Of a DNA stretch of 64,000 nt, positions 24,750 through 33,698 are shown piece by piece. The number at the start of each line of letters is the position of its first letter. The first letter of the stretch is position 1. Source of the DNA: Fumia xinanensis (GTDB lineage: Bacteria > Bacillota > Clostridia > Oscillospirales > Ruminococcaceae); contig NZ_JACRSV010000001.1 in the NCBI RefSeq assembly GCF_014384905.1, positions 186,001-250,000 of the forward strand. Direction: 5' to 3'. The notes under the pieces were generated by a model, which made no database searches, was not told the DNA's origin, and saw only the letters and a program-made list of their open reading frames with translations. A program made the translations under genes and the position numbers.

Positions 24750-27700
24750 ATGCCAAAACGTGAGGATATCCACAAAATTTTGATTATCGGTTCCGGGCCC
24801 ATTGTGATTGGACAAGCCTGCGAATTCGATTACTCCGGTACCCAGGCCTGCAAGGCACTCCGCAAGCTGGGTTATGAAATCGTCCTCGTAAACTCTAACC
24901 CCGCTACCATCATGACCGATCCTGATACGGCGGATGTCACCTACATTGAGCCTCTCAACGTGAAGAGGCTGACCGAGATTATTGCAAAAGAGCGCCCTGA
25001 CGCCGTTTTGCCCAACCTTGGCGGACAGACGGGGCTGAATCTCTGCTTAGAGCTGAACAAAGCGGGGGTTTTGGCAGAATACGGTGTGGAAGTCATCGGC
25101 GTACACATTGATTCCATCGAGCGGGGTGAAGACCGGATTGCCTTTAAGGAGACGATGAATTCACTGGGCATCGAAATGGCTCGCAGCGCTCCGGCTTATT
25201 CCGTGGAAGAGGCGAAAAAGATCGCGGAAGAGCTTCATTACCCCGTAGTGGTCCGTCCGGCCTTTACCATGGGAGGCGCTGGCGGTGGACTGGTGTACGA
25301 TGAAGCACAGCTGGAAGTCATCGCCGGCCGCGGCATTCAGGCCAGCATGATCGGCCAGGTGCTCATCGAGGAATCCATCCTCGGCTGGGAAGAGCTGGAG
25401 CTGGAGGTCGTCCGAGACAGCAAAGGGCAGATGATTACCGTCTGCTTCATCGAGAACATCGACCCGTTGGGTGTACATACCGGCGACAGTTTCTGTGCCG
25501 CCCCCATGCTCACAATCTCAAAAGAGGTACAGGACCGTTTACAGGAGCAGGCTTGGCGCATCGTCGATGCGGTCAAGGTCATAGGCGGGACCAACGTCCA
25601 ATTTGCTCACGATCCCAAAACCGACCGGATCGTGGTAATTGAAATCAATCCTCGTACTTCCCGCTCCTCGGCGCTGGCCTCCAAGGCCACTGGCTTTCCC
25701 ATCGCGCTGGTATCCGCCATGTTGGCAGCGGGGCTCACGCTGGATGAGATCCCCTGCGGCAAATACGGCAATCTTGCAAACTACAAGCCGGACGGCGACT
25801 ATGTGGTCATCAAATTCGCCCGCTGGGCCTTCGAGAAATTCAAGGGGGCCGAGGACAAGCTGGGCACCCAGATGCGGGCTGTGGGCGAGGTCATGAGCAT
25901 CGGTAAAACCTTCAAGGAAGCCTATCTCAAGGCGATCCGCTCATTGGAAATCGGCCGGTATGGGCTGGGACAGGTGCCGAAGTTCCAGAATATGAGCCGG
26001 GAAGAACTGCTCAAAGCCTTGGAAATTCCCACTAGTGAGCGGCAGTTCATCATCTATGAGGCCTTGAAAAAAGGCGCTTCTGTGGAAGAAGTGGAAGCCC
26101 TCACCAAAATCAAGGTAGAGTTTTTAAATGATATCAAGGACTTGATTGCCGAGGAAGAGGCGGTCAGCGGCTATACAGTGGAGAAACTGCCATCAGACCT
26201 GCTGAGACAGGTGAAAGAGAACGGCTTCTCCGATCGATACCTCGGCATGCTGCTCCACTGCGACGAAACCGCTGTGGCCGACAAACGGCTGGAAGCTGGA
26301 ATTCTGGAACACTGGGACAAAGTACACGTCAGCGGAACCCCCAGTGAAGGCTACTATTATTCCACCTATCATTCTATTCAGGAGCCGAAGCATATCTCTG
26401 ACAACCCTAAAAAGGTGATGATTTTAGGCGGCGGCCCCAACCGGATCGGGCAGGGCATCGAGTTCGATTACTGCTGCGTCCACTGTGCGCTGGCGCTGCG
26501 CAAGCTGGGCTATGAAACCATCATGGTCAACTGCAACCCGGAGACGGTTTCCACCGACTACGACACCTCTGACAAGCTCTATTTCGAGCCGCTGACCTTT
26601 GAGGACGTCATGAGCATCTACCGGGCAGAAAAGCCGGTGGGTATCATCGCCCAGTTCGGGGGTCAGACTCCTCTGAATTTGGCTCGCTCTTTGCAGAACG
26701 CGGGGGCGAGGATTCTCGGCACCTCTCCTGCGGCCATTGATTTGGCGGAAGACCGGGATCAATTCCGGGAAATGATGGAGAAGCTCAATATCCCCATGCC
26801 CAAATCCGGTATGGCGGTTAATACTAACGAGGCGCTTGCCATCGCCAAAGAAATCGGTTATCCGCTTATGGTGCGCCCTTCCTATGTATTGGGCGGTCGG
26901 GGAATGGAAGTGGTCCACTCTGACGATGAGCTCAGTTTTTACATGGAAGGCGCCATCGGCGTGACACCCGACCGGCCTATCCTCATCGACCGGTTTTTGA
27001 TGCACGCCACCGAGGTGGAAGCCGATGCGGTCTGCGACGGCACAGACTGCTTTGTGCCCAGCATTATGCAGCACATCGAGCTGGCCGGCATCCACTCCGG
27101 CGATTCGGCCTGTGTGCTGCCGCCGGTGTCCCTCTCGCAGCAAGAACAAGCGACCATCGAGGAATACACCAAGAAGATTGCTCTTTCCCTTGACGTCTGC
27201 GGCCTGATGAACATGCAGTTTGCCATCGCTGACGGGAAAGTTTACGTGATTGAGGCAAATCCCCGTGCCAGCCGGACAGTTCCGCTGGTGTCCAAGGTCT
27301 GCGGCATCAACATGGTCAAGGCGGCGACGGAAGTCATCGTCGCGGCGCTGGAAGGCACAAAATCCCCTGTGGCTCAGATGGAGCGCAAGCCTTTCCACCA
27401 TTTCGGTGTCAAGGAGGCGGTGCTGCCTTTCAACATGTTCCAGGAGGTCGACCCCGTCTTAGGGCCGGAGATGCGCTCTACCGGCGAGGTGCTGGGCCTG
27501 TCCGACGATTTCGGCGAGGCGTTTTATAAGTCCCAGGAGGCTACTGGCTTGGAACTGCCCTTAGAAGGAACCGTTTTGCTCAGCGTTAACGACGGAGACA
27601 AGCCGGAGGCGCTGGAAGTTGCGAAAGATTTCGCGGAACTGGGCTTCACCGTTCTGGCAACGGACGGCACCTATGAGATGCTTTCTAAGAACGGGGTCAA

Positions 27701-27965
27701 GGCCCGGAAGGTCAACAAAATTTTTGAGGGCACGCCTCATATCGGAGACTGCATTCAGGACAAAAAAATCCAGCTTATTATTAACACCCCTGTGGGTAAG
27801 CAGTCGGCGGCGGATGACAGTTACATCCGCAAGGCGGCTATCAAGCACAAGCTCTGCTACATGACTACCCTGGCGGCGGCTCAAGCGGCGGTGAAGGGCA
27901 TTCGTGCCGTAAAGAGCGGCGCTTCCCGTAAGGTCAAATCCTTGCAGGAGTTTCAAAAAGACTAA
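24750..27965 (+). CDS. carB: Carbamoyl-phosphate synthase large subunit
   Basis: The 1071-residue enzyme has two homologous ATP-grasp halves, each opening with its nucleotide loop (IIGSGPIVIGQACEFDYSG near residue 10 and GGGPNRIGQGIEFDYC near 560), and a C-terminal MGS-like allosteric domain (about 935-1071). It makes carbamoyl phosphate from ammonia, bicarbonate and two ATP; ammonia normally comes from CarA. The ATG at 24750 follows GGAAAGGA; a TTG 9 bases earlier is too close to that site. carA and pyrimidine or arginine genes are absent here, so CarA must be encoded elsewhere. Confidence 0.97.
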   Translation: MPKREDIHKILIIGSGPIVIGQACEFDYSGTQACKALRKLGYEIVLVNSNPATIMTDPDTADVTYIEPLNVKRLTEIIAKERPDAVLPNLGGQTGLNLCLELNKAGVLAEYGVEVIGVHIDSIERGEDRIAFKETMNSLGIEMARSAPAYSVEEAKKIAEELHYPVVVRPAFTMGGAGGGLVYDEAQLEVIAGRGIQASMIGQVLIEESILGWEELELEVVRDSKGQMITVCFIENIDPLGVHTGDSFCAAPMLTISKEVQDRLQEQAWRIVDAVKVIGGTNVQFAHDPKTDRIVVIEINPRTSRSSALASKATGFPIALVSAMLAAGLTLDEIPCGKYGNLANYKPDGDYVVIKFARWAFEKFKGAEDKLGTQMRAVGEVMSIGKTFKEAYLKAIRSLEIGRYGLGQVPKFQNMSREELLKALEIPTSERQFIIYEALKKGASVEEVEALTKIKVEFLNDIKDLIAEEEAVSGYTVEKLPSDLLRQVKENGFSDRYLGMLLHCDETAVADKRLEAGILEHWDKVHVSGTPSEGYYYSTYHSIQEPKHISDNPKKVMILGGGPNRIGQGIEFDYCCVHCALALRKLGYETIMVNCNPETVSTDYDTSDKLYFEPLTFEDVMSIYRAEKPVGIIAQFGGQTPLNLARSLQNAGARILGTSPAAIDLAEDRDQFREMMEKLNIPMPKSGMAVNTNEALAIAKEIGYPLMVRPSYVLGGRGMEVVHSDDELSFYMEGAIGVTPDRPILIDRFLMHATEVEADAVCDGTDCFVPSIMQHIELAGIHSGDSACVLPPVSLSQQEQATIEEYTKKIALSLDVCGLMNMQFAIADGKVYVIEANPRASRTVPLVSKVCGINMVKAATEVIVAALEGTKSPVAQMERKPFHHFGVKEAVLPFNMFQEVDPVLGPEMRSTGEVLGLSDDFGEAFYKSQEATGLELPLEGTVLLSVNDGDKPEALEVAKDFAELGFTVLATDGTYEMLSKNGVKARKVNKIFEGTPHIGDCIQDKKIQLIINTPVGKQSAADDSYIRKAAIKHKLCYMTTLAAAQAAVKGIRAVKSGASRKVKSLQEFQKD

Positions 27966-28020
27966 ATGTTTATGGCCTAAAAGTCTTGACTGGACGCATT
28001 GGAAAATGATTTGGATAGGC

Positions 28021-28062
28021 ATCAGAAAGACCGTTATTTTGGATAATGGTCTTTCTGATTTT
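28021..28062 (+). terminator. carB terminator
   Basis: ATCAGAAAGACCGTTAT pairs with ATAATGGTCTTTCTGAT, followed by TTTTTC. Confidence 0.9.
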
Positions 28063-28146
28063 TCTTTTGTTTATAGATTAAATAAGGTAAAGTAAGAGCT
28101 CTCAATAAAAATAATAGAATTGCACAAACAATTTTGACAGGATAGA

Positions 28147-28314
28147 TTACAAAGCGAAATTTGTTTTATAATATTGTTTTCGTTCTATAATAATTACTTG
28201 AGTAGTTTTACCGCATTTTTCGCATAATTCTAAATCATGCGAGAGAATATATTCGTTTGGAGAGTCATTTGTTCCATTTATTTCGTTCCAGCATTTTAAG
28301 CAAAATTCTGCCAT
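28147..28314 (-). CDS. Small zinc-ribbon protein
   Basis: A 55-residue protein with two CxxC pairs (Cys5/Cys8 in MAEFCLKCWN and Cys31/Cys34 in LELCEKCGK), spaced as a zinc ribbon, and a basic aromatic tail. AAGGTGAT lies just before the ATG. A near-consensus promoter (TTGACA 28389-28384, 17 bases, TAAAAT 28366-28361, minus strand) lies upstream. I recall similar short CLKCWN...CxxCG proteins in Clostridia, with no assigned function. It is divergent from the XRE regulator and is flanked by the operator-like repeats described there. Confidence 0.75.
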   Translation of the reverse strand: MAEFCLKCWNEINGTNDSPNEYILSHDLELCEKCGKTTQVIIIERKQYYKTNFAL

Positions 28315-28337
28315 AAGATCACCTTGATTCCTTTTAC

Positions 28338-28399
28338 GAACAATTGTTGGTATATCTTATATTTTATTCCCATATACTTGTTATGTCAAGAACAATTGT
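28338..28399. promoter_or_regulatory. Paired GAACAATTGT sites around the divergent promoter
   Basis: GAACAATTGT occurs at 28338-28347 and 28390-28399 with 52 bases between starts, close to five helical turns. The palindromic core is ACAATTGT. One copy abuts the -35 and the other lies just after the predicted start point of the zinc-ribbon gene. This fits a repressor operator pair, possibly for the adjacent XRE protein. Confidence 0.55.
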
Positions 28400-28411
28400 A
28401 GGTGATATAAC

Positions 28412-28636
28412 ATGAGGGATATTTTGGCTAAGCGTTTAAAACAATGCCGGAAAGAAAAGAGATTGACCCAGAATGAAGTGGCAATTTACTGTGATATTAC
28501 CGAAAAGGCATATCAAAATTATGAGCTTATGACGCGGGAGCCCAAATTGGAAATTTTGCGGAAAATTGCGGATATTTTCGATGTTTCGATTGACTATTTA
28601 GTTGGGAGAACAGACAAAAAACAAGTGAACAAATAG
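28412..28636 (+). CDS. XRE-family helix-turn-helix regulator
   Basis: The 74-residue protein is almost entirely an XRE DNA-binding domain: LAKRLKQCRKEKRLTQNEVA, then the recognition region DITEKAYQNYELMTREPKLE and the closing ILRKIADIFDVSIDYLVGRT. It should act as a dimeric repressor. No toxin-like partner is adjacent; its neighbour is the divergent small zinc-ribbon gene. The start follows GTAGGTGATA. A strong terminator follows at 28666-28702. Confidence 0.9.
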   Translation: MRDILAKRLKQCRKEKRLTQNEVAIYCDITEKAYQNYELMTREPKLEILRKIADIFDVSIDYLVGRTDKKQVNK

Positions 28637-28665
28637 CAAAACCCGGTGACAGCTTTTTCAGACGG

Positions 28666-28702
28666 AAAGAGCCACGGAACATATTGTTCCGTGGCTCTTT
28701 TT
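28666..28702 (+). terminator. Terminator of the XRE gene
   Basis: AAAGAGCCACGGAACA and TGTTCCGTGGCTCTTTTT arms. Confidence 0.92.
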
Positions 28703-28755
28703 AAATGAATATAAAATTTCCTTACTTGTCCTTATTTGTTTTATGGCTCCTATGC

Positions 28756-28783
28756 ACCAACGGGCGGGCGATTTCATAAGATA
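28756..28783 (+). promoter_or_regulatory. Putative sigma-K promoter of dpaAB
   Basis: AC (28756-28757), 17-base spacer, CATAAGATA (28775-28783). This fits the sigma-K pattern AC-N16/17-CATAnnnTA, and spoVFAB/dpaAB genes are mother-cell sigma-K genes in Bacillus. Confidence 0.6.
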
Positions 28784-28828
28784 CAGTATCCTTCATCAAT
28801 GTTTTAAGAACTGTATTGGGGGTTGCCT

Positions 28829-29719
28829 ATGAATATAGAAAAAATCTATCTTATCGCGGGCGGCGACATGCGGTTTATCCATCTGTCGGCTCTGCTTGCG
28901 AAAAAGGGCAAGGTTTATATGATCGGTTTTGACAGCGGGGATGATTTTCCACCTGACGTGACGCTGCTCAAAAACATCAGCGAATTGAAGCGGCAGCCTG
29001 ATTATGTCATCTTACCGATGCCGGTGACCACCGACGGAGTGGTGCTCAACGCACCGCTCTTAACGAAAGATACCATCCAGCTGTCCTACATTCTCGACCT
29101 GTGCCATCGGGACACCCTGATCCTCGGCGGAAAGATAACGCCCAAAGTCAAGGAGGAATTAGAAAAAAGGGAACTCCGCTTCGCCGATTACCTAGACCGG
29201 GAGGAGTTCGCCGTCATGAACGCCGTTCCCACGGCGGAAGGAACCCTTCAGATCGTGCTGGAGGAGCTCCCCACGGTGATTATGGGAAAAAAAGTGCTGA
29301 TAACAGGCTTTGGCCGGATCGCGAAAATCCTCTTAAAGGATTTCCTCGCCCTGGACGCCAAGGTGACGGTTGCGGCGCGGAAGTACAAAGACCTGGTGTG
29401 GGCGGAAATCTACGGCGCCGATACGGTGGCGGTCAGAGATTTCGGCGGCACGCTTCATGAATACGACGTGATACTGAATACCGTTCCGGCTATGATTTTC
29501 GGGGAAGAACAACTTCGAGAAATCAAGCCGGATTGTCTGATTATCGATTTGGCGTCCCGTCCGGGCGGGGTTGATTTCGCTGCGGCCGCCGCGATGGAAA
29601 GGAAAGTCATCTGGGCGCTGTCGCTGCCCGGTAAAACTGCTCCCCTCACTGCTGCTTCCATACTGGAAACGACCTTGCAGAACTGCATCAAGGAATGCGA
29701 GAAGGGGGTAGTACTGTGA
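28829..29719 (+). CDS. dpaA: Dipicolinate synthase subunit A
   Basis: The 296-residue protein matches SpoVFA/DpaA: an N-terminal domain beginning YLIAGGDMRFIHLSALLA and a C-terminal dinucleotide-binding Rossmann domain (KKVLITGFGRIAKILLKDFL at about residues 152-171) resembling hydroxypyruvate-type dehydrogenases. With DpaB it oxidises a dihydrodipicolinate precursor to dipicolinic acid in the mother cell for loading into the spore core. The ATG at 28829 follows TTGGGGGT. dpaB overlaps its stop. Confidence 0.95.
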   Translation: MNIEKIYLIAGGDMRFIHLSALLAKKGKVYMIGFDSGDDFPPDVTLLKNISELKRQPDYVILPMPVTTDGVVLNAPLLTKDTIQLSYILDLCHRDTLILGGKITPKVKEELEKRELRFADYLDREEFAVMNAVPTAEGTLQIVLEELPTVIMGKKVLITGFGRIAKILLKDFLALDAKVTVAARKYKDLVWAEIYGADTVAVRDFGGTLHEYDVILNTVPAMIFGEEQLREIKPDCLIIDLASRPGGVDFAAAAAMERKVIWALSLPGKTAPLTAASILETTLQNCIKECEKGVVL

Positions 29720-30303
29720 GTAAAATAAAACTGGGATTTGCTATGTGCGGATCCTTTTGCACCTTTCAGCCGGTTTTGCGGATGATGGAAAAATGCAGGG
29801 ACTTAGGTTATGATCTGGTTCCCATTATGTCTCAAAACGCTTCTTCCATCGACACCCGTTTTGGCAAGGCGGAAGATTTTATCTGGCAGGTGGAAGACAT
29901 CTGCGGAAAGAAAATCATCAACACTATTAACGACGCCGAGCCCATCGGGCCCACCCACATGACTGACATCATGCTGGTGTCGCCCTGCACGGGGAACACG
30001 CTGGCAAAGCTTGCAAACTCTATCGTTGACACCAGTGTCACCATGGCGGTCAAGAGCCATCTGCGAAACAATAAACCGGTGGTCATCGCCGTTTCGACCA
30101 ATGACGCTTTGAGCGGCAGCGCCAAAAACATCGGCGCTCTTTTGAACCTGAAAAATTACTATTTTGTTCCCATGCGGCAGGATAACCCGGAGGGGAAGCC
30201 TACGTCCATTGTGGCGGATTTTAGTTTGATTCCTGATACGCTGGAAGAAGCCCTGCAAAACACCCAGATCCAGCCTATTATGCTGGAACGCAAGCAAAAA
30301 TAA
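29716..30303 (+). CDS. dpaB: Dipicolinate synthase subunit B
   Basis: The 195-residue protein is the flavoprotein-fold subunit of dipicolinate synthase. It opens with KIKLGFAMCGSFCTFQPVL and carries VSPCTGNTLAKLANSI, a typical phosphopantothenoylcysteine-decarboxylase-like flavin/phosphate loop. It starts at a GTG overlapping the dpaA stop (GTGA), with GAAGGGGG upstream. The pair is an operon; the asd/dapG/dapA genes seen after spoVFB in Bacillus do not follow here. Confidence 0.94.
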   Translation: MSKIKLGFAMCGSFCTFQPVLRMMEKCRDLGYDLVPIMSQNASSIDTRFGKAEDFIWQVEDICGKKIINTINDAEPIGPTHMTDIMLVSPCTGNTLAKLANSIVDTSVTMAVKSHLRNNKPVVIAVSTNDALSGSAKNIGALLNLKNYYFVPMRQDNPEGKPTSIVADFSLIPDTLEEALQNTQIQPIMLERKQK

Positions 30304-30305
30304 AA

Positions 30306-30337
30306 CATGCCCGTCCCGGAAATATTCGGGGCGGGCA
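30306..30337 (+). terminator. Hairpin after dpaB
   Basis: GCCCGTCCCG and CGGGGCGGGC arms with a weak downstream AATTTGTTT. Confidence 0.6.
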
Positions 30338-30342
30338 ATTTG

Positions 30343-30372
30343 TTTGCGGAATATGGGAAAATGAGATATAAT
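30343..30372 (+). promoter_or_regulatory. Promoter of the radical SAM gene
   Basis: TTTGCG (30343-30348), 18-base spacer, TATAAT (30367-30372). It overlaps an upstream in-frame ATG at 30371, which supports the later start at 30416. Confidence 0.5.
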
Positions 30373-30415
30373 GAATCAAAACATGAATATTCGCTCAATG
30401 ATTGCGAGGGTAAAA

Positions 30416-31315
30416 ATGGACGAGCTACTGAAAAACTGTATGTTGTGCCCCAGAAACTGCGGAATTGACCGAACCGGAGGGAGACGCGGCGTTTGCGGAG
30501 CGGGCGAACACGTCAAGGCCGCCCGGGCGGCCCTTCATTTCTGGGAGGAACCCTGTATTTCGGGAGATAGGGGATCGGGGACGGTATTTTTCTCCTACTG
30601 CGGCTTACAATGTGTCTACTGCCAAAACCGCGCCATCAGCAGGGGGCAGGCGGGGAAAGAAATATCGACGGAGAGGCTTGCGGAGATTTTTTTGGAGCTT
30701 GAGCACAAGGGCGCCCACAACATCAATTTGGTGACGCCCACCCACTATATCCCGCAGATCGCGGCGGCTGTGGAACAGGCGAAAAAGCAGGGGCTTTTAC
30801 TGCCCATGGTCTATAACACCAGCGGGTATGAAAAAGCGGAAAGCATCGCCCTGCTCCGCGGAGTCATCGATATTTACCTAACGGATTTCAAGTACATGGA
30901 CGAGGGGCTTTCAGGGAGATATTCCGGCGCGCCCGATTATGCCAAGTGGGCGAAGAAGGCTCTCAAAGAGATGGTGGAACAGGCGGGAGAGGCCGTATTT
31001 GACGGCGACGGCATGATGCAAAAGGGTGTCATCGTCCGGCATTTGCTGCTTCCCGGCTGTCTTTCCGACTCTAAAAACGTCGTCCGCTACCTGTTTGAAA
31101 CCTATGGGAACCGGATTTTCTACAGCTTGATGAACCAGTACACCCCGGTGAGTGGAAATGACGCATATCCGGAGCTCAGGCGCAGGGTGACGGATGAGGA
31201 GTATGAGGCGCTCATTGATTTCGCAGTAGATTTAGGGGTGGAAAACGGATTTATGCAGCAAGGCGGCACCGCGGAGGAGAGCTTTATTCCGCCTTTTGAC
31301 AACGAAGGAATATAG
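30416..31315 (+). CDS. Radical SAM protein, PflA-related (COG1313 type)
   Basis: The 299-residue protein begins MDELLKNCMLCPRNCG, the normal start of the COG1313 group, with an extra N-terminal Cys set. The radical SAM cluster motif is YCGLQCVYCQN (CxxxCxxC) at about residues 65-75. Family members are annotated as pyruvate-formate-lyase-activating-enzyme-like, but their target is unproven. The start at 30416 follows GCGAGGG and lies downstream of the predicted promoter. Confidence 0.88.
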   Translation: MDELLKNCMLCPRNCGIDRTGGRRGVCGAGEHVKAARAALHFWEEPCISGDRGSGTVFFSYCGLQCVYCQNRAISRGQAGKEISTERLAEIFLELEHKGAHNINLVTPTHYIPQIAAAVEQAKKQGLLLPMVYNTSGYEKAESIALLRGVIDIYLTDFKYMDEGLSGRYSGAPDYAKWAKKALKEMVEQAGEAVFDGDGMMQKGVIVRHLLLPGCLSDSKNVVRYLFETYGNRIFYSLMNQYTPVSGNDAYPELRRRVTDEEYEALIDFAVDLGVENGFMQQGGTAEESFIPPFDNEGI

Positions 31316-31376
31316 GAACAGCATTTTTTAACATACAAAATTTTATATGGCAGAGCAAATTTTGGCAAGAAAAAAA

Positions 31377-31402
31377 GGCCGCCGGATATTCTCACGGCGG
31401 CT
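31377..31402 (-). terminator. Terminator of the small minus-strand gene at 31458-31664
   Basis: GCCGCCG and CGGCGGC arms; the T run (CCTTTTTTTC) is on the minus strand, so it serves the small upstream gene and not the radical SAM gene. Confidence 0.75.
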
Positions 31403-31457
31403 TAAAACCCCTTAGAATATCGACAGACCCGATGGAATAGGTTATGTAATTCTCTCT

Positions 31458-31664
31458 CTATGCGCGGAAACTTTCGTACTCCGACTGTAAGCGGAAGGCT
31501 TGCCTACCGAGGCTCGTTATGTCCTGGCCCAGTTTCAGCACCTTTTCCGAGGTAGTGGGAGTGCCTTCCGCTAAGGACGCCTTGATGGCCTGTCTTTTGT
31601 GACGGATGCTGTTCCATTTCTGTTCGATCAAATAAGGGTAGATGATTTTTTTGATTTGTTTCAT
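31458..31664 (-). CDS. Small protein, possibly Spo0E-like
   Basis: A 68-residue all-helical, basic protein. Residues ~38-52 (TSEKVLKLGQDITSL) resemble the Spo0E-family helix (pattern S-x-E-V-L-K-L-S-Q-x-L-D), but the usual S-x-x-x-D signature is altered, so the link to aspartyl-phosphate phosphatases of Spo0A is tentative. AAAGGAG upstream of the ATG and a dedicated minus-strand terminator support it as a real gene. Confidence 0.6.
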   Translation of the reverse strand: MKQIKKIIYPYLIEQKWNSIRHKRQAIKASLAEGTPTTSEKVLKLGQDITSLGRQAFRLQSEYESFRA

Positions 31665-31952
31665 GATTTTCGTTCACTCCTTTGCTTTTTACACAGGTTC
31701 CTCCTGAGCAACTTTATTTTACCTCAGGTCCTTTGAGAATAAAAACGAAGTTTGTCGAGGAAATTATGAATTTCACGTGAAATGTTTAACAGGAACGGAT
31801 TTTATCACAACTGTACAAAATTTCAGCGATTCAGCATATTTTTGTGTTAATACGTCAAAGTTTACTTGGCTGTTTTTTTGTGTTAGAATAATAAAAAGAG
31901 AAAAGCCAGGTCTTTTCTCTTTTTGAATCAAACGGGAGAGTGAAAAAACAGT

Positions 31953-33683
31953 ATGCTCAAACGGTTTATCAGTTATTATAGACCTCATTGGAAATTGTTC
32001 TGCGCCGATATGTTCTGCGCTTTTTTGGTGGCGGTGGCCGATCTTTTTTACCCGATCATCGCCAAAAATATGATAAACGACTATGTTCCCAACAAAAACC
32101 TCAGACTTTTGCTCGTTTGGGGAGGGACGTTGCTAGCGATTTATTGCATCAAAGCGGGACTCAACTACTTTATCCAGTACTACGGCCATATCGTCGGGGT
32201 GAGGATGCAGGCGGATATGCGGCGGGACGTGTTCAAGCGCCTTCAAAAGCTGCCGTTTTCCTTCTTCGACGAAAACAAGACGGGAACCATCATGTCCCGG
32301 ATCGTCAACGATTTGATGGACATTTCGGAGCTTGCCCACCACGGCCCGGAGGACCTATTTTTATCTATTGTACTGCTGATCGGCTCCTTTGTCATGCTCA
32401 GCACCATCAATCTGCCGCTCACGCTGATTATTTTCACGCTCCTTCCTTTCATCGTGTTTTTCGCGGTGAAGATGCGGCGGAAAATGTCAAACGCCTTTAT
32501 GCGGACCCGAGAGGAAATAGCCGAAGTTAACGCCAGTATCGAAAACTCTATTGCCGGCATCCGAGTATCGAGGGCTTATACCTCCGGCGAACACGAAGAG
32601 AAAAAATTTGAGGTCCACAACCAGAATTTCCAAAAGGCGCGGGCGGCCGCCTACAAAGTCATGGGGCTGTTTTCCGCTGGCATGGACCTGTTTATGGACA
32701 TCCTTTACCTGGTGGTGCTGGTGGCGGGCGGCGTCTTTTTCTTCTACGGAAAGATTGACGTGGGCGAATTTGCAGCCTATCTTCTCTACATCAACATGTT
32801 TTTAAACCCCATCAAACGGCTGGTGGCCTTTTTCGAGCAGTTCCAAAACGGTATGACCGGCTTCAAACGGTTTGAGGAAATCATGGCGGAGCAAGAGGAG
32901 CCGGAGGCGCTCAACGCCATAGAAATCGACAAACTCAACGGCGTTATCGACTTTGACGACGTGAGCTTCCAGTACGAATCCCGCAGCGGGGACAAAGAGC
33001 AGGATATGGTCATTAGCCATTTGTCCATGCACATCGACAAGGGCAAGACAGTTGCACTAGTGGGGCCTTCCGGTGGCGGAAAGACAACCCTTTGTCATCT
33101 CATCCCCCGGTTTTACGAGGTGACAGGCGGTGCCATCCGCATCGATGGGTACGATATCACCGGGCTTTCCCGGTATTCCCTGCGGAAAAACATCGGCATG
33201 GTGGCCCAGGACGTATTTTTGTTTACTGGAACCATCCGGGAGAACATCGCCTACGGAAACCTGGACGCCACCGAGGAACAAATCATCGAAGCGGCCAAAA
33301 AAGCGAACATCCACGACTACATTATGACCATGGACGAAGGGTATGACACCTACATCGGCGAGCGGGGCGTCAAGCTGTCCGGAGGGCAGAAACAGCGGAT
33401 TTCCATTGCCCGGGTTTTCCTGAAAAACCCATCCATTCTCATCCTCGACGAGGCGACTTCCGCTTTGGATAACGCAACCGAAATGCTTATCCAAAACGCT
33501 TTGGAAGAGCTGTCAGTAGGGAGGACGTCCATCATTGTGGCCCACCGGCTGTCCACCATCAAAAATGCCGATGAAATTATCGTTTTGACCGACGAAGGCA
33601 TCCAGGAACGAGGCACCCATGAGGAGCTGCTCCGGCAAAACGGCATGTACGCCCGGCTTTACCAGTACCAGTTTCGCGATTGA
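31953..33683 (+). CDS. ABC exporter, fused permease and ATPase (MsbA/MDR type)
   Basis: A 576-residue half-transporter: six membrane helices over the first ~320 residues, then a nucleotide-binding domain with Walker A (VGPSGGGKTTL, about residue 370), signature LSGGQKQR (about 474), Walker B ILILDEATSALD and the switch His in AHRLST. It would dimerise to export lipids, drugs or peptides. It is not next to a second half-transporter, so homodimer action is likely. The next gene starts 15 bases later. Confidence 0.94.
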   Translation: MLKRFISYYRPHWKLFCADMFCAFLVAVADLFYPIIAKNMINDYVPNKNLRLLLVWGGTLLAIYCIKAGLNYFIQYYGHIVGVRMQADMRRDVFKRLQKLPFSFFDENKTGTIMSRIVNDLMDISELAHHGPEDLFLSIVLLIGSFVMLSTINLPLTLIIFTLLPFIVFFAVKMRRKMSNAFMRTREEIAEVNASIENSIAGIRVSRAYTSGEHEEKKFEVHNQNFQKARAAAYKVMGLFSAGMDLFMDILYLVVLVAGGVFFFYGKIDVGEFAAYLLYINMFLNPIKRLVAFFEQFQNGMTGFKRFEEIMAEQEEPEALNAIEIDKLNGVIDFDDVSFQYESRSGDKEQDMVISHLSMHIDKGKTVALVGPSGGGKTTLCHLIPRFYEVTGGAIRIDGYDITGLSRYSLRKNIGMVAQDVFLFTGTIRENIAYGNLDATEEQIIEAAKKANIHDYIMTMDEGYDTYIGERGVKLSGGQKQRISIARVFLKNPSILILDEATSALDNATEMLIQNALEELSVGRTSIIVAHRLSTIKNADEIIVLTDEGIQERGTHEELLRQNGMYARLYQYQFRD

Positions 33684-33698
33684 CCGAAAGGAAGTTTC

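Noticed and set aside
26424..27401. A 325-codon frame antisense to carB
   Set aside because: It is the complement of well-conserved CarB sequence, and its His/Arg-rich product resembles no protein family.
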